From Dendrophyllia cribrosa (taxonomy: Eukaryota > Cnidaria > Anthozoa > Scleractinia > Dendrophylliidae), in NCBI GenBank assembly GCA_024195265.1, contig JAJLRJ010000004.1:40996988-41060987 (forward strand): a DNA stretch of 64,000 nucleotides. Reading direction: 5' to 3'. The notes under the pieces are model-generated. The model saw only the letters and a list, made by a program, of their open reading frames with translations, did not search any database and was not told where the DNA came from. Both the position numbers and the translations under genes were made by a program. Each line of letters opens with the position of its first letter. The first letter of the stretch is position 1. Below are positions 44,301 through 54,500 of this stretch, in pieces.

Positions 44301-46692
44301 GCGCCACTGGAACTCTGAAACCCTTACCCTATACCAGACCATGTTCAGCTGATTTTGCAACCCCTTTACTAGACTGGACCCCGAAAATCCCTACCCCATC
44401 CCAGACTTGCTACTTTTAGAACTGTATCACTATTAATGTTTTAAATGGCAAACCATCTGTCAACAATGTTGATGAGATGATTTTATATTCTCTTCCGGTA
44501 TTCAATCGATTTTAGACATAATTCTTTACACCACTGATCAGTTTTCCGGCAAATGATACCCTATTTTAGACCACAACTCTGTTATTTCTGTACCCTATCC
44601 CAGACTAAACTGCTTGAAAACCATACCCTTCATACTCTCCCCAGCCCCCCGGGAATCTCTACAATCAGTTGCTATTTTTTTTAACTTTCAGGTGAATAAA
44701 AATAAAAACTGAGACATAAAAATACCCAGCCATATCAGAAATGTTTTGCTGAATGACCTCTATTTATTTTCATTACTGAGGACCACATTTTTTTCTGAAA
44801 GGAATCCGTAAACCACCCATTTTATTTTTTTCATAACTGACTGTAATCTAGAATCTTAATCTAACTGCAGCAAAAGTTTAAAACAACTTCTGCCTTTTTC
44901 TTTACATTACCATGCTTTTTTGTAAACTCTTCATCACTTCCCTTGAAGAGGGCTAGAGTTTTAGCCAAAACATAAGGTTTTTAGAGTATACCTCTTCAGC
45001 AGCATTTTTACATGGTGCCATTTGTTTTTCAATATTAAAAACAAAATAAAATTTGGGGTTTTTCTTGAATTTTGACTTTTGGCACTCTTGGGAGTTAAAG
45101 GCATAAAACGAATTGAGAAAATTACAGTTGAAGCTCTTCTTGAAGCCACTAGTTAGTTAATTAATGACCAGCTCCCCTCACTGACCATGCATCCTCCCAA
45201 AAACCCTGTTTACTAAAATCTCAGTAAAACCTTGTAATTTAAATCTCCCATAAGCAACCAGTTCTAAGTACTGTACATGTATGATGACATTTTTCCTTAT
45301 GACAGCTGTACATACCTGCTCATGCCGTTCATAATAGCATGCATTGATTCCGTGTAGAATGTTGTTGGGTTAAAAACATTTGCATAAACTCCTAAAGCAG
45401 ATAGCACAGCATCTTTTCCTTCAAGTGCAGCAGCAAAACTCTCTACATCACAAGCATCTCCTTTTATTAACTCTAAATTTTCATCTCTGTTGGAAAAGCA
45501 TGTATAAATTAAGAGACATTTAATGCACAAGAGCTGCATGCTTGGATGGCTGACTACCTAAAGCGTAGCTTTGCCTGTATAAATTTATAAGTGGTCCTAT
45601 TCTCTGGAATACTTCACTCTTGTTGCATTGTTACAACATCCTTTCGACGAACGTGGAACTTTCATTTTGGAACTTGGAACAGCTAAGTCCTTGGGCCTCT
45701 TTAAAAAAGGGATTCATAAACGATTTACAATATTGGACTCCCACATCTAGTGAGTATAGTTTCTATTGCAAATACTGATAATTTACCATCTCTTTGAAAT
45801 TGTGATTTTGAAAAATAATGAAGGTTGGAGATTTTTAAAAGTGTGGTGTTAAAACTTATTTACTGATATGCGCATACCAGTGTTGAAACTAGGAGAGGGC
45901 AAAGGGATCCCAAGTTTCTTTGCCCCCCACTTAATTGTTTAAAGAAAATAAGGCTGAAAGCTCTGGTTTAGTTGGGGGTGGGTAGAGGGAGTGGGTAGAG
46001 GGAGTGGCGGGGTGGCGGGGGGAGTGGGGGAGGTTGACAGCCTTGGTGGCACACCCCTATCACTCCTTCCCAACTTTTGGCTCATCCTCGGTTGGAAACA
46101 TGCCAAACTGTGAAACAAAGAAAAAAATGTGCAAACAATAGGCCTTTATCACGCGGCTGCCATGTTGACTCCCCGGAGAATAAAATGCTTTGTTTTTGCC
46201 CGCCCAACCTCATTTTCAACTTTTTCACTGCGAGCCTGGGCGGCGTAATTTTTTTGTTTTTATACAAAATGGCGGGGCGTGATAAAGGCCTATGGACTGC
46301 AAGACGACAATTGGTAGAAAACAAAGAAAATGTCACGGACTTTTATAGCGAGGCAAACCGCAATCATTTTCTTTTCTCCTCTCTCCGTCATTCTTAAGCA
46401 AGTCTGCATACATCACTGCAATTAAGATAGCATTCTTCGATTGAGCAGAACCCTATCAGGGTGCAAAAGAGACCTTATATTGGCCTTTACCTTTTCCTAG
46501 CAGGCTTAGTAATAAGGTCAATAAGATGACTCACTGAATGTTTAGTTTCTCCAGTGTTCTCACCACAGCTGTGACATGATGTCCTTTATCCAATGCTTGC
46601 TTGACTACCTCCCTTCCTGTCCGTCCTGTGGCTCCAAACACGACAAGTTTGAACCTTCTAGGAGCAGAATTCGGTTCATTCGATGCCGCCAT
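41322..46692 (-). CDS. NAD(P)H-binding, BLVRB-like atypical SDR (paralogue 2)
   Basis: Tandem paralogue of the gene at 29058-33735, same strand, with start codons about 13 kb apart. Exons: 46535-46692, 45316-45486, 43987-44189, 41322-41473; exons 2-4 equal those of paralogue 1 exactly in length (171, 203, 152 bp) and phase. It encodes 227 residues from MAASNEP; the extra four residues are in the N-terminal tail. Motifs: KLVVFGATGRTGREVV (the cofactor loop GATGRTG; GGTGLTG in the paralogue), GHHVTAVVRT, GDACDVESFAAALEGKDAVL, NPTTFYTESMHAIMNGM, VTSWCTQPGPNN, LNYTIVRP and ADVAEFMLKSLE. It ends GIAIAGL. An in-frame Met lies 19 codons upstream, but MAAS aligns with MASDS. Intron 3 contains a TTAA element and intron 1 is about 1 kb. 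Predicted as a soluble reductase; substrate unknown. Confidence 0.9.
41553..42984. mobile_element. TTAA-flanked element, 1.43 kb
   Basis: Perfect inverted ends GGTTACTGTAAACCTT between TTAA (41549-41552) and TTAA (42985-42988). It lies in intron 3 of SDR paralogue 2. Both strands hold a frame of about 120-130 codons at 41.77-42.17 kb without recognisable similarity. The ends are unlike the other TTAA elements here. Confidence 0.8.
43080..43107. repeat. Poly-G tract
   Basis: A run of about 21 G, a single T, then six more G, in a G-rich stretch that begins near 43,030. In intron 3 of SDR paralogue 2. Confidence 0.9.
43785..43904. mobile_element. Near-perfect 120-bp foldback
   Basis: GGGGTCAATTCAATAAAACT and TTTACAAGTGTAATTTACAA mirrored on the right, with a loop near GTTTCAGAGGTTAAAAAC. 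In intron 3 of SDR paralogue 2, 82 bp from exon 3. Confidence 0.9.
44256..44654. mobile_element. Inverted-end repeat, CTCCCGGGGGG
   Basis: Short inverted ends CTCCCGGGGGG / CCCCCCGGGA. Internal phrases CCCTACCCCATCCCAGACT and ACCCTATCCCAGACTA recur, similar in style to the CCCTACCCTTTCATA repeats at 0.4 and 34.4 kb. In intron 2 of SDR paralogue 2. Confidence 0.5.
44986..45110 (+). repeat. Dispersed repeat family A, 3' half
   Basis: TTTTTACATGGTGCCATTTG, TTTTTCAATATTAAAAAC, AAATTTGGGGTTTTTCTTG and CACTCTTGGGAGTTAAAGG. It defines the family's 3' end, mirrored to the CTTTCACTCCCA start of other copies. Confidence 0.75.
46139..46292. mobile_element. Foldback MITE, TAGGCCTTTATCACG ends
   Basis: TAGGCCTTTATCACGCGGCT / inverse of TAGGCCTTTATCACGCCCCG; 154 bp, in intron 1 of SDR paralogue 2. 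Confidence 0.8.
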
Positions 46693-47045
46693 GTTGGTGA
46701 TGAACAATGTGAGCGCGGACTGGGTCGGGGATATCGTACCGAACGTCACACAACAGCTTAGTCACGGTGTGCGAACAGGGCGTTTGTGAGGGGAGGGAGG
46801 GGAGGTGCTTATTTACTTTTAGTAGCTCAAGGTAGCTCTTTTTTTCATATAAAAACATGCGAGCGTGAAAAAGCACTGTAATGAATAAAGGAACAGAAAA
46901 TGTAGAATTCGCATCGTCAGAATATAATTTTTGCTGTCACGGTATACCTCAATGTCTTCAAAGAGCGTTTAAAGGAATTTTGCTCTCATATGGAAATAAC
47001 TTTCGAGACAATATTTTTTTGTGATTCGGTAATACAACCAATTAA

Positions 47046-49177
47046 AGTGCCTATGAAATGAAATTTTCGAGCCGTTTCTTAAAAAAAGAAGTCCATGTTT
47101 CCACTGATTCATAATTTTCCAATTTAAGGCGGGACTTTACCTAAACGCCATTTTTCCGCCACTTGACAAACTTGACGAACTTGACATGGCTTTCATGGAA
47201 ATATCTCGTTCACGTTTCAAGCAATCCAAAAACTCTATGCTCATCCCATGAATCTATGTTATGGGGTGTTTTGTAAATTTTTGGGTGATTTTTGGGTATG
47301 TTTGGGAGGAAATAGTTTTTCTCAAAGGATTGGTTAAATTAAGAGAAATAAGAAATATTGAAGATTTAGTGGAGTTTTAAACTTAGAATTTGTAGTTAAT
47401 AATTAATAGACGGACACCAAGTTAGTCCACTGGCAACCTGGGGTACTCTTGCGTGGGTATCAACTGTAACCTCTTAAAATTTCATTCAAATTTAGGTTGA
47501 GTCCCGGCTTAAGTTATGGTTAAGCGCACAATCTATATTTTTCTTACCTCAAAGTTGGCCTATTTGAGCCAAAAATATGGGACAACCAGCGCGCGGCCAA
47601 AATATGCAAATTAGGACTTGTGACGTCAGCAGTTGTGCGGACCTTCGTAGTCAACATGGTAGTCAAAATTCATCGTCGGAGGACATTTCCAACTGAGAAA
47701 AACTGCTAAAAATATTGCTAAAAAAGTACATGGTTTGTTTACGAGAAATACTGAAGCGTCTAAAACCGACACCGCAAGTCTGCACAACTCGTGACGTCAC
47801 CATGTTATTTGCTTCTGCTTCTGTTTTTCTGCCGTAAGGATCACAGTTTGCCGTTTCTTTTGTTTCACTTCAAGTATTAGCGAAGCTCGCGCGGAGCACC
47901 ATATCATAGAACCAGAGAACCATAGAACCCATGCCCGTCATTTTTCATAGTCATGGCTAGCGGAATGTTTCGCGGGCGCGTTGTGTACCCGCCGCCGCCG
48001 TCGCTTAGGGTTAACTCGCGGGCGCGTAGACCGTCGCAAAACATGCGCGTATGACGCCACACAACAACCGGGATCTTTGCAATTTCACGTCACCTGGAAA
48101 ACACTGCTGTGTTTAGCGGCGAAAACCGTTTAAATTAAAGTCGTTATTCTCCTGCATTTTTTCGCGGTTTGCTACTCAAGACAGGGATACTAATTAAGGG
48201 ATACTCAGAAGCCGCGGGGAGATGTTTGTCACTTCGGGTTTCAGATTCAACTGAAGAAGCGCAGATTTAAAGAATTTCCAAGCAGTGGAGGGACTTAAAG
48301 GTAAAACAAAATACATTTTTCGATGGGAATTTATGTTGATATCAATCTGTGATTGAGTTTTTCTTTGTCTTCTCGCTAGTTTTGGAGAATTGGGGCCTGG
48401 TCGCACTACAGTCAAAAACAAAAATTAGCCCGCGCAAAATGACATAAAAACAAAAACATTCCACAAAAAGCGTGTCCCACCGGAGCGGTTTCTTTTGTTT
48501 TTTTCGATTTTTGCACGGGCTAATTTTTGTTTTTGACTGTAGTGCGACCAGGCGCTTGTTTATAAACGTGCTCAATTAAATTCAGTTGTTTTGATTTCTT
48601 TCATCGGAGACATCTCGGCCTCGATGAGCTATGGTTCGCGTTTTGCTTTTAAACATAAACTTATGGAGATTTGAATAAAATTTTTTGAAAGAAAATTGTG
48701 TTGTCCATTTTTATGTGTTTGTTCATTCATTACATAGGTTGAAAAGCGATTTTATGTAAACAAAACAAGACTTAGATTTTATAGTTCTAAACTTCACTCG
48801 CGTGGTCTTATGCAAAAATGTTTGTGTATTTTTTGCAATTTTGATTTCCAAATCAGTTTCTCGGACAATTTTTTATAAGCAACAGGTGTATTTTATTTGG
48901 AAATTAGTCGTACTAGTTATTCTAGACGGAGAAAAAGTTGTTTTTGTGAACTTTCGTACGGTCTAAATGTACTGTGCAAACGGTCGTGTAAGTCTGCTTT
49001 TGAGAATTGCTAAAATTAAAAAATAGCCCGGTCGTCAATTTTATTCTTGTGCTTCCGACCTTTCACCTCAGTTAAGTTTATCATCGGCTTTCTGTTCAAA
49101 TAGCTACGCTGTTAGGCTCAGCCTATCTATATATATTAGTATAAGAAACGGGTCGGAAATTTCATTTCATACGCGCT
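47046..49177. mobile_element. TTAA-flanked element, 2.13 kb
   Basis: Left end AGTGCCTATGAAATGAAATT after TTAA (47042-47045). The right end is the inverse of AGCGCGTATGAAATGAAATT before TTAA (49178-49181); similarity continues through CCGTTTCTTA, for terminal repeats of about 36 bp. The interior contains a CpG-rich segment with GTGACGTCA and GAGTTGTGCAGACTTGC-type strings that recurs inverted at the right edge of the window, and an internal foldback (48,395-48,553). No transposase frame is seen. Confidence 0.8.
48395..48553. repeat. Foldback inside the 2.13 kb TTAA element
   Basis: GCCTGGTCGCACTACAGTCA and AAAACAAAAATTAGCCCG mirrored on the right. It could be an independent insertion or part of the host element. 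Confidence 0.85.
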
Positions 49178-49806
49178 TTAAAGGAAGTTAAATGACAGCA
49201 CTTGATCTTGTGATGCCATGCTCAATAAAGCACTTATGATTGGAATATGAGGCGCTAAAACAACAAAAAGATATGGCGCCACTCGAAGGGGGGGGGGGGG
49301 GGGGGGGGGCGCTTATTGACAAAACGACATTCAAAGGCGGGCCGCTTATTACAAAGGGGCGCGTTTTGGAAGGAGGGCGCTAAATCGAATCATCACGATA
49401 GTTCGACTTCACAGCACATATTCATACTGATTCAAATCATAAATTGTTGAAAAAAGTAACTCCCAAAGGTAATGTAATGTTTTGGCTATTGTTCTCTTGA
49501 AACACAGACTGGCGACAAAACACGAGAAATGCAACGTGAATGCAGACTTCGGCCTGTTATTTTCTCAGTGTATTCCATCAGTCGCGCTTCTGCAAACCAA
49601 AAGCGCTTGTTGCGAGGGCTAGTGTTTGTGTTATTTCAAAAGAAAAACGTGGGCAACATTCCAGACGGCCTATGCCAGTTAAAATTACAGAGTAAGTCAG
49701 TCATGATATGTACAGTAAAGCAACAGTAAAAAAGCGATTTATTGATCACAGTTGAAAGTGAAGTCCTGCAACTTGTAGACATTACAATAACTGCAGGATA
49801 CGTGCA

Positions 49807-49942
49807 CTTTATTCGGTGTTTGAGGAGATAACTAAATACGCACGGATATTTTACGATTTGCGGATATTTTACGATTTGGGAAAAAAATGCCAGCAATTAG
49901 TAAATTGTCCGCGCGTATTTCCTGCCAAAACACTGAATAAAG
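49807..49942. mobile_element. Foldback, CTTTATTCGGTGTTT ends
   Basis: CTTTATTCGGTGTTT / AAAACACTGAATAAAG ends, with an internal direct repeat CGGATATTTTACGATTTG occurring twice in tandem. Confidence 0.65.
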
Positions 49943-50215
49943 GATTTATTATTCCCCTGTATATTTTTCCTGTTGTACCAGCATCTATTTCTTCAGCTGG
50001 AGAATTGCAACTTTCTCAGTCTATGTACAGTCAGTGTAACACACTCACATATTCCATCAGTGGAATACTAATTAGAGTATAACGTTCTTCCAGACTAGCC
50101 CGGCGGTTTTGTTGGCGCGCAGGGGTTGGTGCGCGCGATGCTGAATGCTCGCGAATTTCATCATCGCGCGCGCCAACGAAACCGCCAGCTTCGCAGGCTA
50201 TTCTTGGTTTGCAAC

Positions 50216-50346
50216 CACGTGACAAGGCGGCCATGTTGGTGGTCAATACAATACAATTTGCATGAAAATAGAGTTTAGTTTCCAGCGGAGAGAAACGCTT
50301 TTGTTCTTGACCACCAACATGGCCGCCGTGACGTCACGTGCAAACC
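50216..50346. mobile_element. Foldback MITE, GGTTTGCAACCACGTGAC ends
   Basis: Arms include GGCGGCCATGTTGGTGGTCAA and its inverse around a CAATACAATTTGCATG loop. It is preceded by a CpG-rich hairpin (50,095-50,200) with GTTGGCGCGC/GCGCGCGCCAAC arms. Confidence 0.8.
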
Positions 50347-50603
50347 ATCAATTCCAGACTAAACAATTCAAGCGAAATCAATTCAAGTCTACAAGCATGA
50401 TTGTTATTCTACATGACAAAGATGAGAACATGAGATATGTAAATTAGTCGCAGCTGTACTTCCAGCTGTTTTATCGAGATTCCGTATTGGGTATTTAAAC
50501 ACTCGGATGCGTCGATTGTTCGGACATATACATTTTAGGACATTTGGTTTTGTTCATTAAAAATTGAAAGTTTTCCCTCAGGCGTGTGCTTCTCTTTGTT
50601 TCT

Positions 50604-50690
50604 TAACCCTTTCACTCCCAGAGTTAATTATGGAGACATGTAGTGTAGTTCTAACTTTTCAGTCTGTCGACGACAGTACTGATGTTTGGT
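50604..50690 (+). repeat. Dispersed repeat family A, 5' end
   Basis: AACCCTTTCACTCCCAGAG, GGAGACATGTAGTGTAGTT and CAGTCTGTCGACGA. This is the clearest 5' terminus of the family. Confidence 0.75.
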
Positions 50691-51026
50691 ACTCTTGATC
50701 ATTTTCTCTTGTGTCAAGCAAACTCTTGAACTAGTACTTATATCATTTGTGCTAACTAGGAACTAGTTTGAAATGGAGGCCCAGACGGGGAAAATATTAT
50801 AAAAGATATTTAAATTTCACAAGATCGCCCCACGTGAGCCTTCATGACAAGTTAAAGTGCTGGACAAAAAAAAATGTTGACACACTTAAAATCGAGCGTT
50901 GTGAGTGATGCGTATATTATATGAAAGTAGAAACCCGTTCCCGTTCCCATTATCAACGTTGTTTTGCTCCTAAAAAGATAGCACTGCAGCTTGTACAAAT
51001 AACCAGCGATTCTTCGTGTATTAGTC

Positions 51027-51168
51027 AACTGCTGCCGAGCGGAAGCCAACCGTAAAACAACATGTACGCCTGGCTCTTAATTCAGCACTTTTGTCTCAGG
51101 CACTGCGCTGACGCTTGAGTCAATGGCGTGAAACCACTGGCCGTCTGTTGCAGGCTCATGATTTATTA
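51027..51168 (-). pseudogene. Tandem duplicate of the USP16-like last-exon tail
   Basis: About 140 bp immediately 3' of the USP stop codon repeats the last 130 coding bases, from [11 protein letters not shown] to the LPLGS end, with some substitutions. An extra TTAA in the codons corresponding to VLKSQ creates an in-frame stop. It must be 3' UTR or non-transcribed, because the upstream copy already ends in TAA. Confidence 0.85.
51162..51167 (-). promoter_or_regulatory. Candidate poly(A) signal of the USP gene
   Basis: AATAAA on the minus strand 2-3 bases after the stop codon, within the junction between the two tail copies. If used, the 3' UTR would be very short and exclude most of the duplicate. 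Confidence 0.3.
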
Positions 51169-51169
51169 G

Positions 51170-51523
51170 TTATCTGCTGCCGAGGGGAAGCCGACCGTAA
51201 AACAACATGTACGCTTGGCTCTTCAGCACCTTTGTCTCAGGCACTGCGCTGACGCTTGAGTCACTGACGTGAAACCACTGACCATCTGTTGCAGGCTCAT
51301 GACGAAACCTGGAAGTCCGGTGTTTCGCTTGTGTCTTTCCATTCCACATGTTCCTGACAAAATCTGTCAGTTCATTCATGTTGGTGACCCTGTCGTACAG
51401 TCCTTTCACTGGTGGTTGGCTGACCTTCACATAAGCTGTATAGTGACCGCTGTTCATGTTGCCGCTATGTTGAACTATTCCATACAGTGAGTACAACACT
51501 TGTCCTTCTGAGTCGGCGCGACT
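51170..51523 (-). CDS. USP16: USP last exon: His box and C-terminus
   Basis: Reads [20 protein letters not shown] then TAYVK, an insert typical of USP16/45, [16 protein letters not shown] and [19 protein letters not shown]. The catalytic His (SGHY) and the third triad residue (WFHVSD) are both present, so the enzyme is predicted active. The final seven residues extend past the LFYERIL-type end of the human protein. Confidence 0.93.
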   Translation of the reverse strand, partial: SRADSEGQVLYSLYGIVQHSGNMNSGHYTAYVKVSQPPVKGLYDRVTNMNELTDFVRNMWNGKTQAKHRTSRFRHEPATDGQWFHVSDSSVSAVPETKVLKSQAYMLFYGRLPLGSR

Positions 51524-54500
51524 CTGAAAAAAAATCACGATCATTTGAAAACAAACAAAGAAACAGACAGACAGACAGACCAACGACGCAAAGCAGTACA
51601 GACACTGCAAATCAAAAGATCTGTTTTAGCCTGCGAATTCATTCGCCTCTCATCGCTCCCGGCCGATCGGGGCGTTACGCGCCTAGAGATCGGGAGTGAT
51701 GAGAGGCGGCTGTATTCGCAGGCTAGATCTGTTTAAGCCCCAAGTGTTGATTAGCCCCGATTCACCAAACGCTAACTTAACCCTTAATGGCCCAGGTTGA
51801 AAGTCAATTCAGTCCTTGCTGAACCGTTTGGGACTATAGGGTCATTGTAACTCTAATCAGTTGGTACAAAATCACTCCATTTTATTTTACAAAGGGCTAA
51901 ATTAGCTTGGGAGTTAAAGGGTCATGTGTCACTAGACTAAATGTAACCCTCGTCAATGATGATCTGTACATCTCTCCCTTTACTTACCCTTCCACTTCTA
52001 CTACAGAAGGGAGCCAGGTTAAGTTCCAGAGGAAAGTCCACCATTTTGGTGAGTTTCCGTAGCGTGAAGCGGGCCTGCTGGAAGCGTTTGAGGTGAAGAG
52101 TGAGCACTGGTGGAGCTAGTGAGATCAGCAGCTGTTTGGTGGCAACTGTGTACACGGTCTCCTGTACAGTTTTCTTGTTCTTGGCAGCTTTGGCACCTTT
52201 ACACTCGTCTGAAGGAAAAAAAAACATTTAGGATTAAAGGAAAATTGTCATGAGATTGTTTTTTTTTTGTCAACGTATCAAATATAAGGGGTTGTAGTAT
52301 CAATTCAAAACCAAAACACACACTACTATCAAACGAAATTTAAAAATACAATGGTTTAGTTTTGTTAACAGTTACTACCTTAGTGCACTGAAATTATTAA
52401 TATGTGGTGTACGCGGTGGATGGCCAGGATGGAAACGGATTGCAACTTGCTAAAAAATTACTAAATTTTTAAAATGTTTCCCTGTGTCTTTGAAATCCCA
52501 TCTGAAACTCAGAAGTTTTTTTTCTGAGGTTCTTTCTCTTCACGTGTATCATTCTATTTTCCTTTCTTTGAAAAATCGAGGAAAAAAATGCTGTGGTTCG
52601 TTCTCCATTTAAGAATTCCAATCACAAAGCGTAGCAATGCAAAACGAAAGTAATCACTCTGACCAATCACAACAGACGCAGACAATCCAATGAACCAATC
52701 AGAACTCAAAGCAAATACATGTAGCCGGCGCCAAGCGCGGGAAAACGCGTGCGAGCAAGTCACGATTGGTTTTGGTTTTACTTCTGATTGGTTGATAGAG
52801 TGGCGCGAGATTTTTTAGCCAATCACAAAGCGTCTTTAAACACTCAACTGAAAACACCTCAAGCAACAATTTGAATTAGATAACTATTACATACGGGAAA
52901 GTGAATCACAACATTAACCTACCATCGTCACTACCATCGTCTTTATCATCATCGCTCCTCTCTTTGCTAGCTTCGTTGGATTCCTTCTCTTTCTTCAACC
53001 GATGCGCGCGCTTGCTGCACTCTTCACAAGCGAACTTATTATTACCATCTAACAATTCCGGAGCACAAAACTGGCTTAAACAGGACATGACAGAACACTC
53101 CCCTGGGGAGGGGTGATAGGCAGGCTGTAGTGTCAGAGTTCTGCAAGCTCCCGTATCGGGTTCATTTTCATCATCAGAATCAGAATCAGAATCAGAATCA
53201 CATTCATCACTGATGTTTTCACTTATTGTAGTCGATGTTGCTCCTATTTCTTTTCCTTCAACAGAATTCGAAGAAGTGTTTTTGTTTGCACCAATTCCAA
53301 TTTCTTGCGTACAATCTTGGTTGCTTGGAACGGGCATTGCGACACTCTTGTTTGATTTTGTTTCGATCGTATTTTCATCTGCTTCGTTTGAAAAACTAGT
53401 TATTTGCCTACTTGATGATGAGGTATCCTCGCTAATAGATAAAGCCACGATTTCAGGGTTACCTCCAAGCAGGTTTTCTGCAGGAGGAAGACCTTCACCC
53501 TTGATTTCAAGGCTATCTCTTTCTCCACCTTGAAGAGTACTATCTTTCGACGTGTTACCAGATACACTTTCCGATTGAAAATCCCCATCGTCTTTTTCCA
53601 AGCCCGTATTTAAAGCCAGGTCTTTTATACCTTCAGTTATTTCATTTGCGTTCGACAAAACACTGGCTTGTTTCATATCCGGTTCCTCGTCAAAATCCCG
53701 GTCTTCTTCTTCCATCTTCGAATCGCTTGTATTTGTTGGCGACAACTCTTTAACACAAATTGTCGCGCTAGGATCTTGTTCAGCTATTACTTCTGTATTT
53801 TTTTGTAAGGACTCAGTACTAAGCTGCGACAAAACGATATCTCTGTTTTCACTGTTTGAAATACCCATCGACGTAACTTCGTTCTGGACATCAATTGTTT
53901 TTGGTTCAAATTCGTGATCATCTCCCTCAAAACTTTCAAAATCCTTTCTATTTATTTCTTTGTGCAAACAATCAGTGTTTACTGTTTGAAAAAGTTCACT
54001 GGCAGCTGGTTCAGTCTCCGTTTTGTTATTTTCGCCCGCATGTTGCAAGTTATCTCCCGTAGGCTTGGAAACGTCTACACCAGCGGGTTTAACATCTGAA
54101 CAGAGAAAAGAACAGAAAAATAGAGAAAATTCCGCGCATTCTGTCTGTCTACTCTATTACTACATGTATATAAAACCTACACTTGTATAGTTTGTTATGG
54201 ACGTGTACCAGTGTTATAGTAGTGGCAATGCAATGCAATATAAGTGAACTTTTAGATGATGGCTGCGCAGGTTGTAGCCTCTGTTCTTCTTGATTTTTAT
54301 ATATTTTTTTTCATTAAAAATCTTGTAATTAGATAACTGTAGATGTTTTATATATTACTGTATATAGTTTTTAGTTTGTAAATTTTTCTCTAATTGGTGT
54401 CCCCAAATTAGTAAGGGATTTTCTTTTTCCCTAGCTAGATGGCTTTTGACACTTTAATAAAGTTTCTATTCTATTCTATTCTATAATGCTTTATAGTGCA

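Larger units (their letters stand above)
46700..51169. other. Intergenic region between SDR paralogue 2 and the USP gene
   Basis: It lies 5' of paralogue 2 and 3' of the USP gene. Contents: the 2.1 kb TTAA element, a poly-G tract (about 49,288-49,309), two foldbacks, a family A fragment (50,604-50,690) and the duplicated USP tail. No other exon recognised. Confidence 0.5.
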
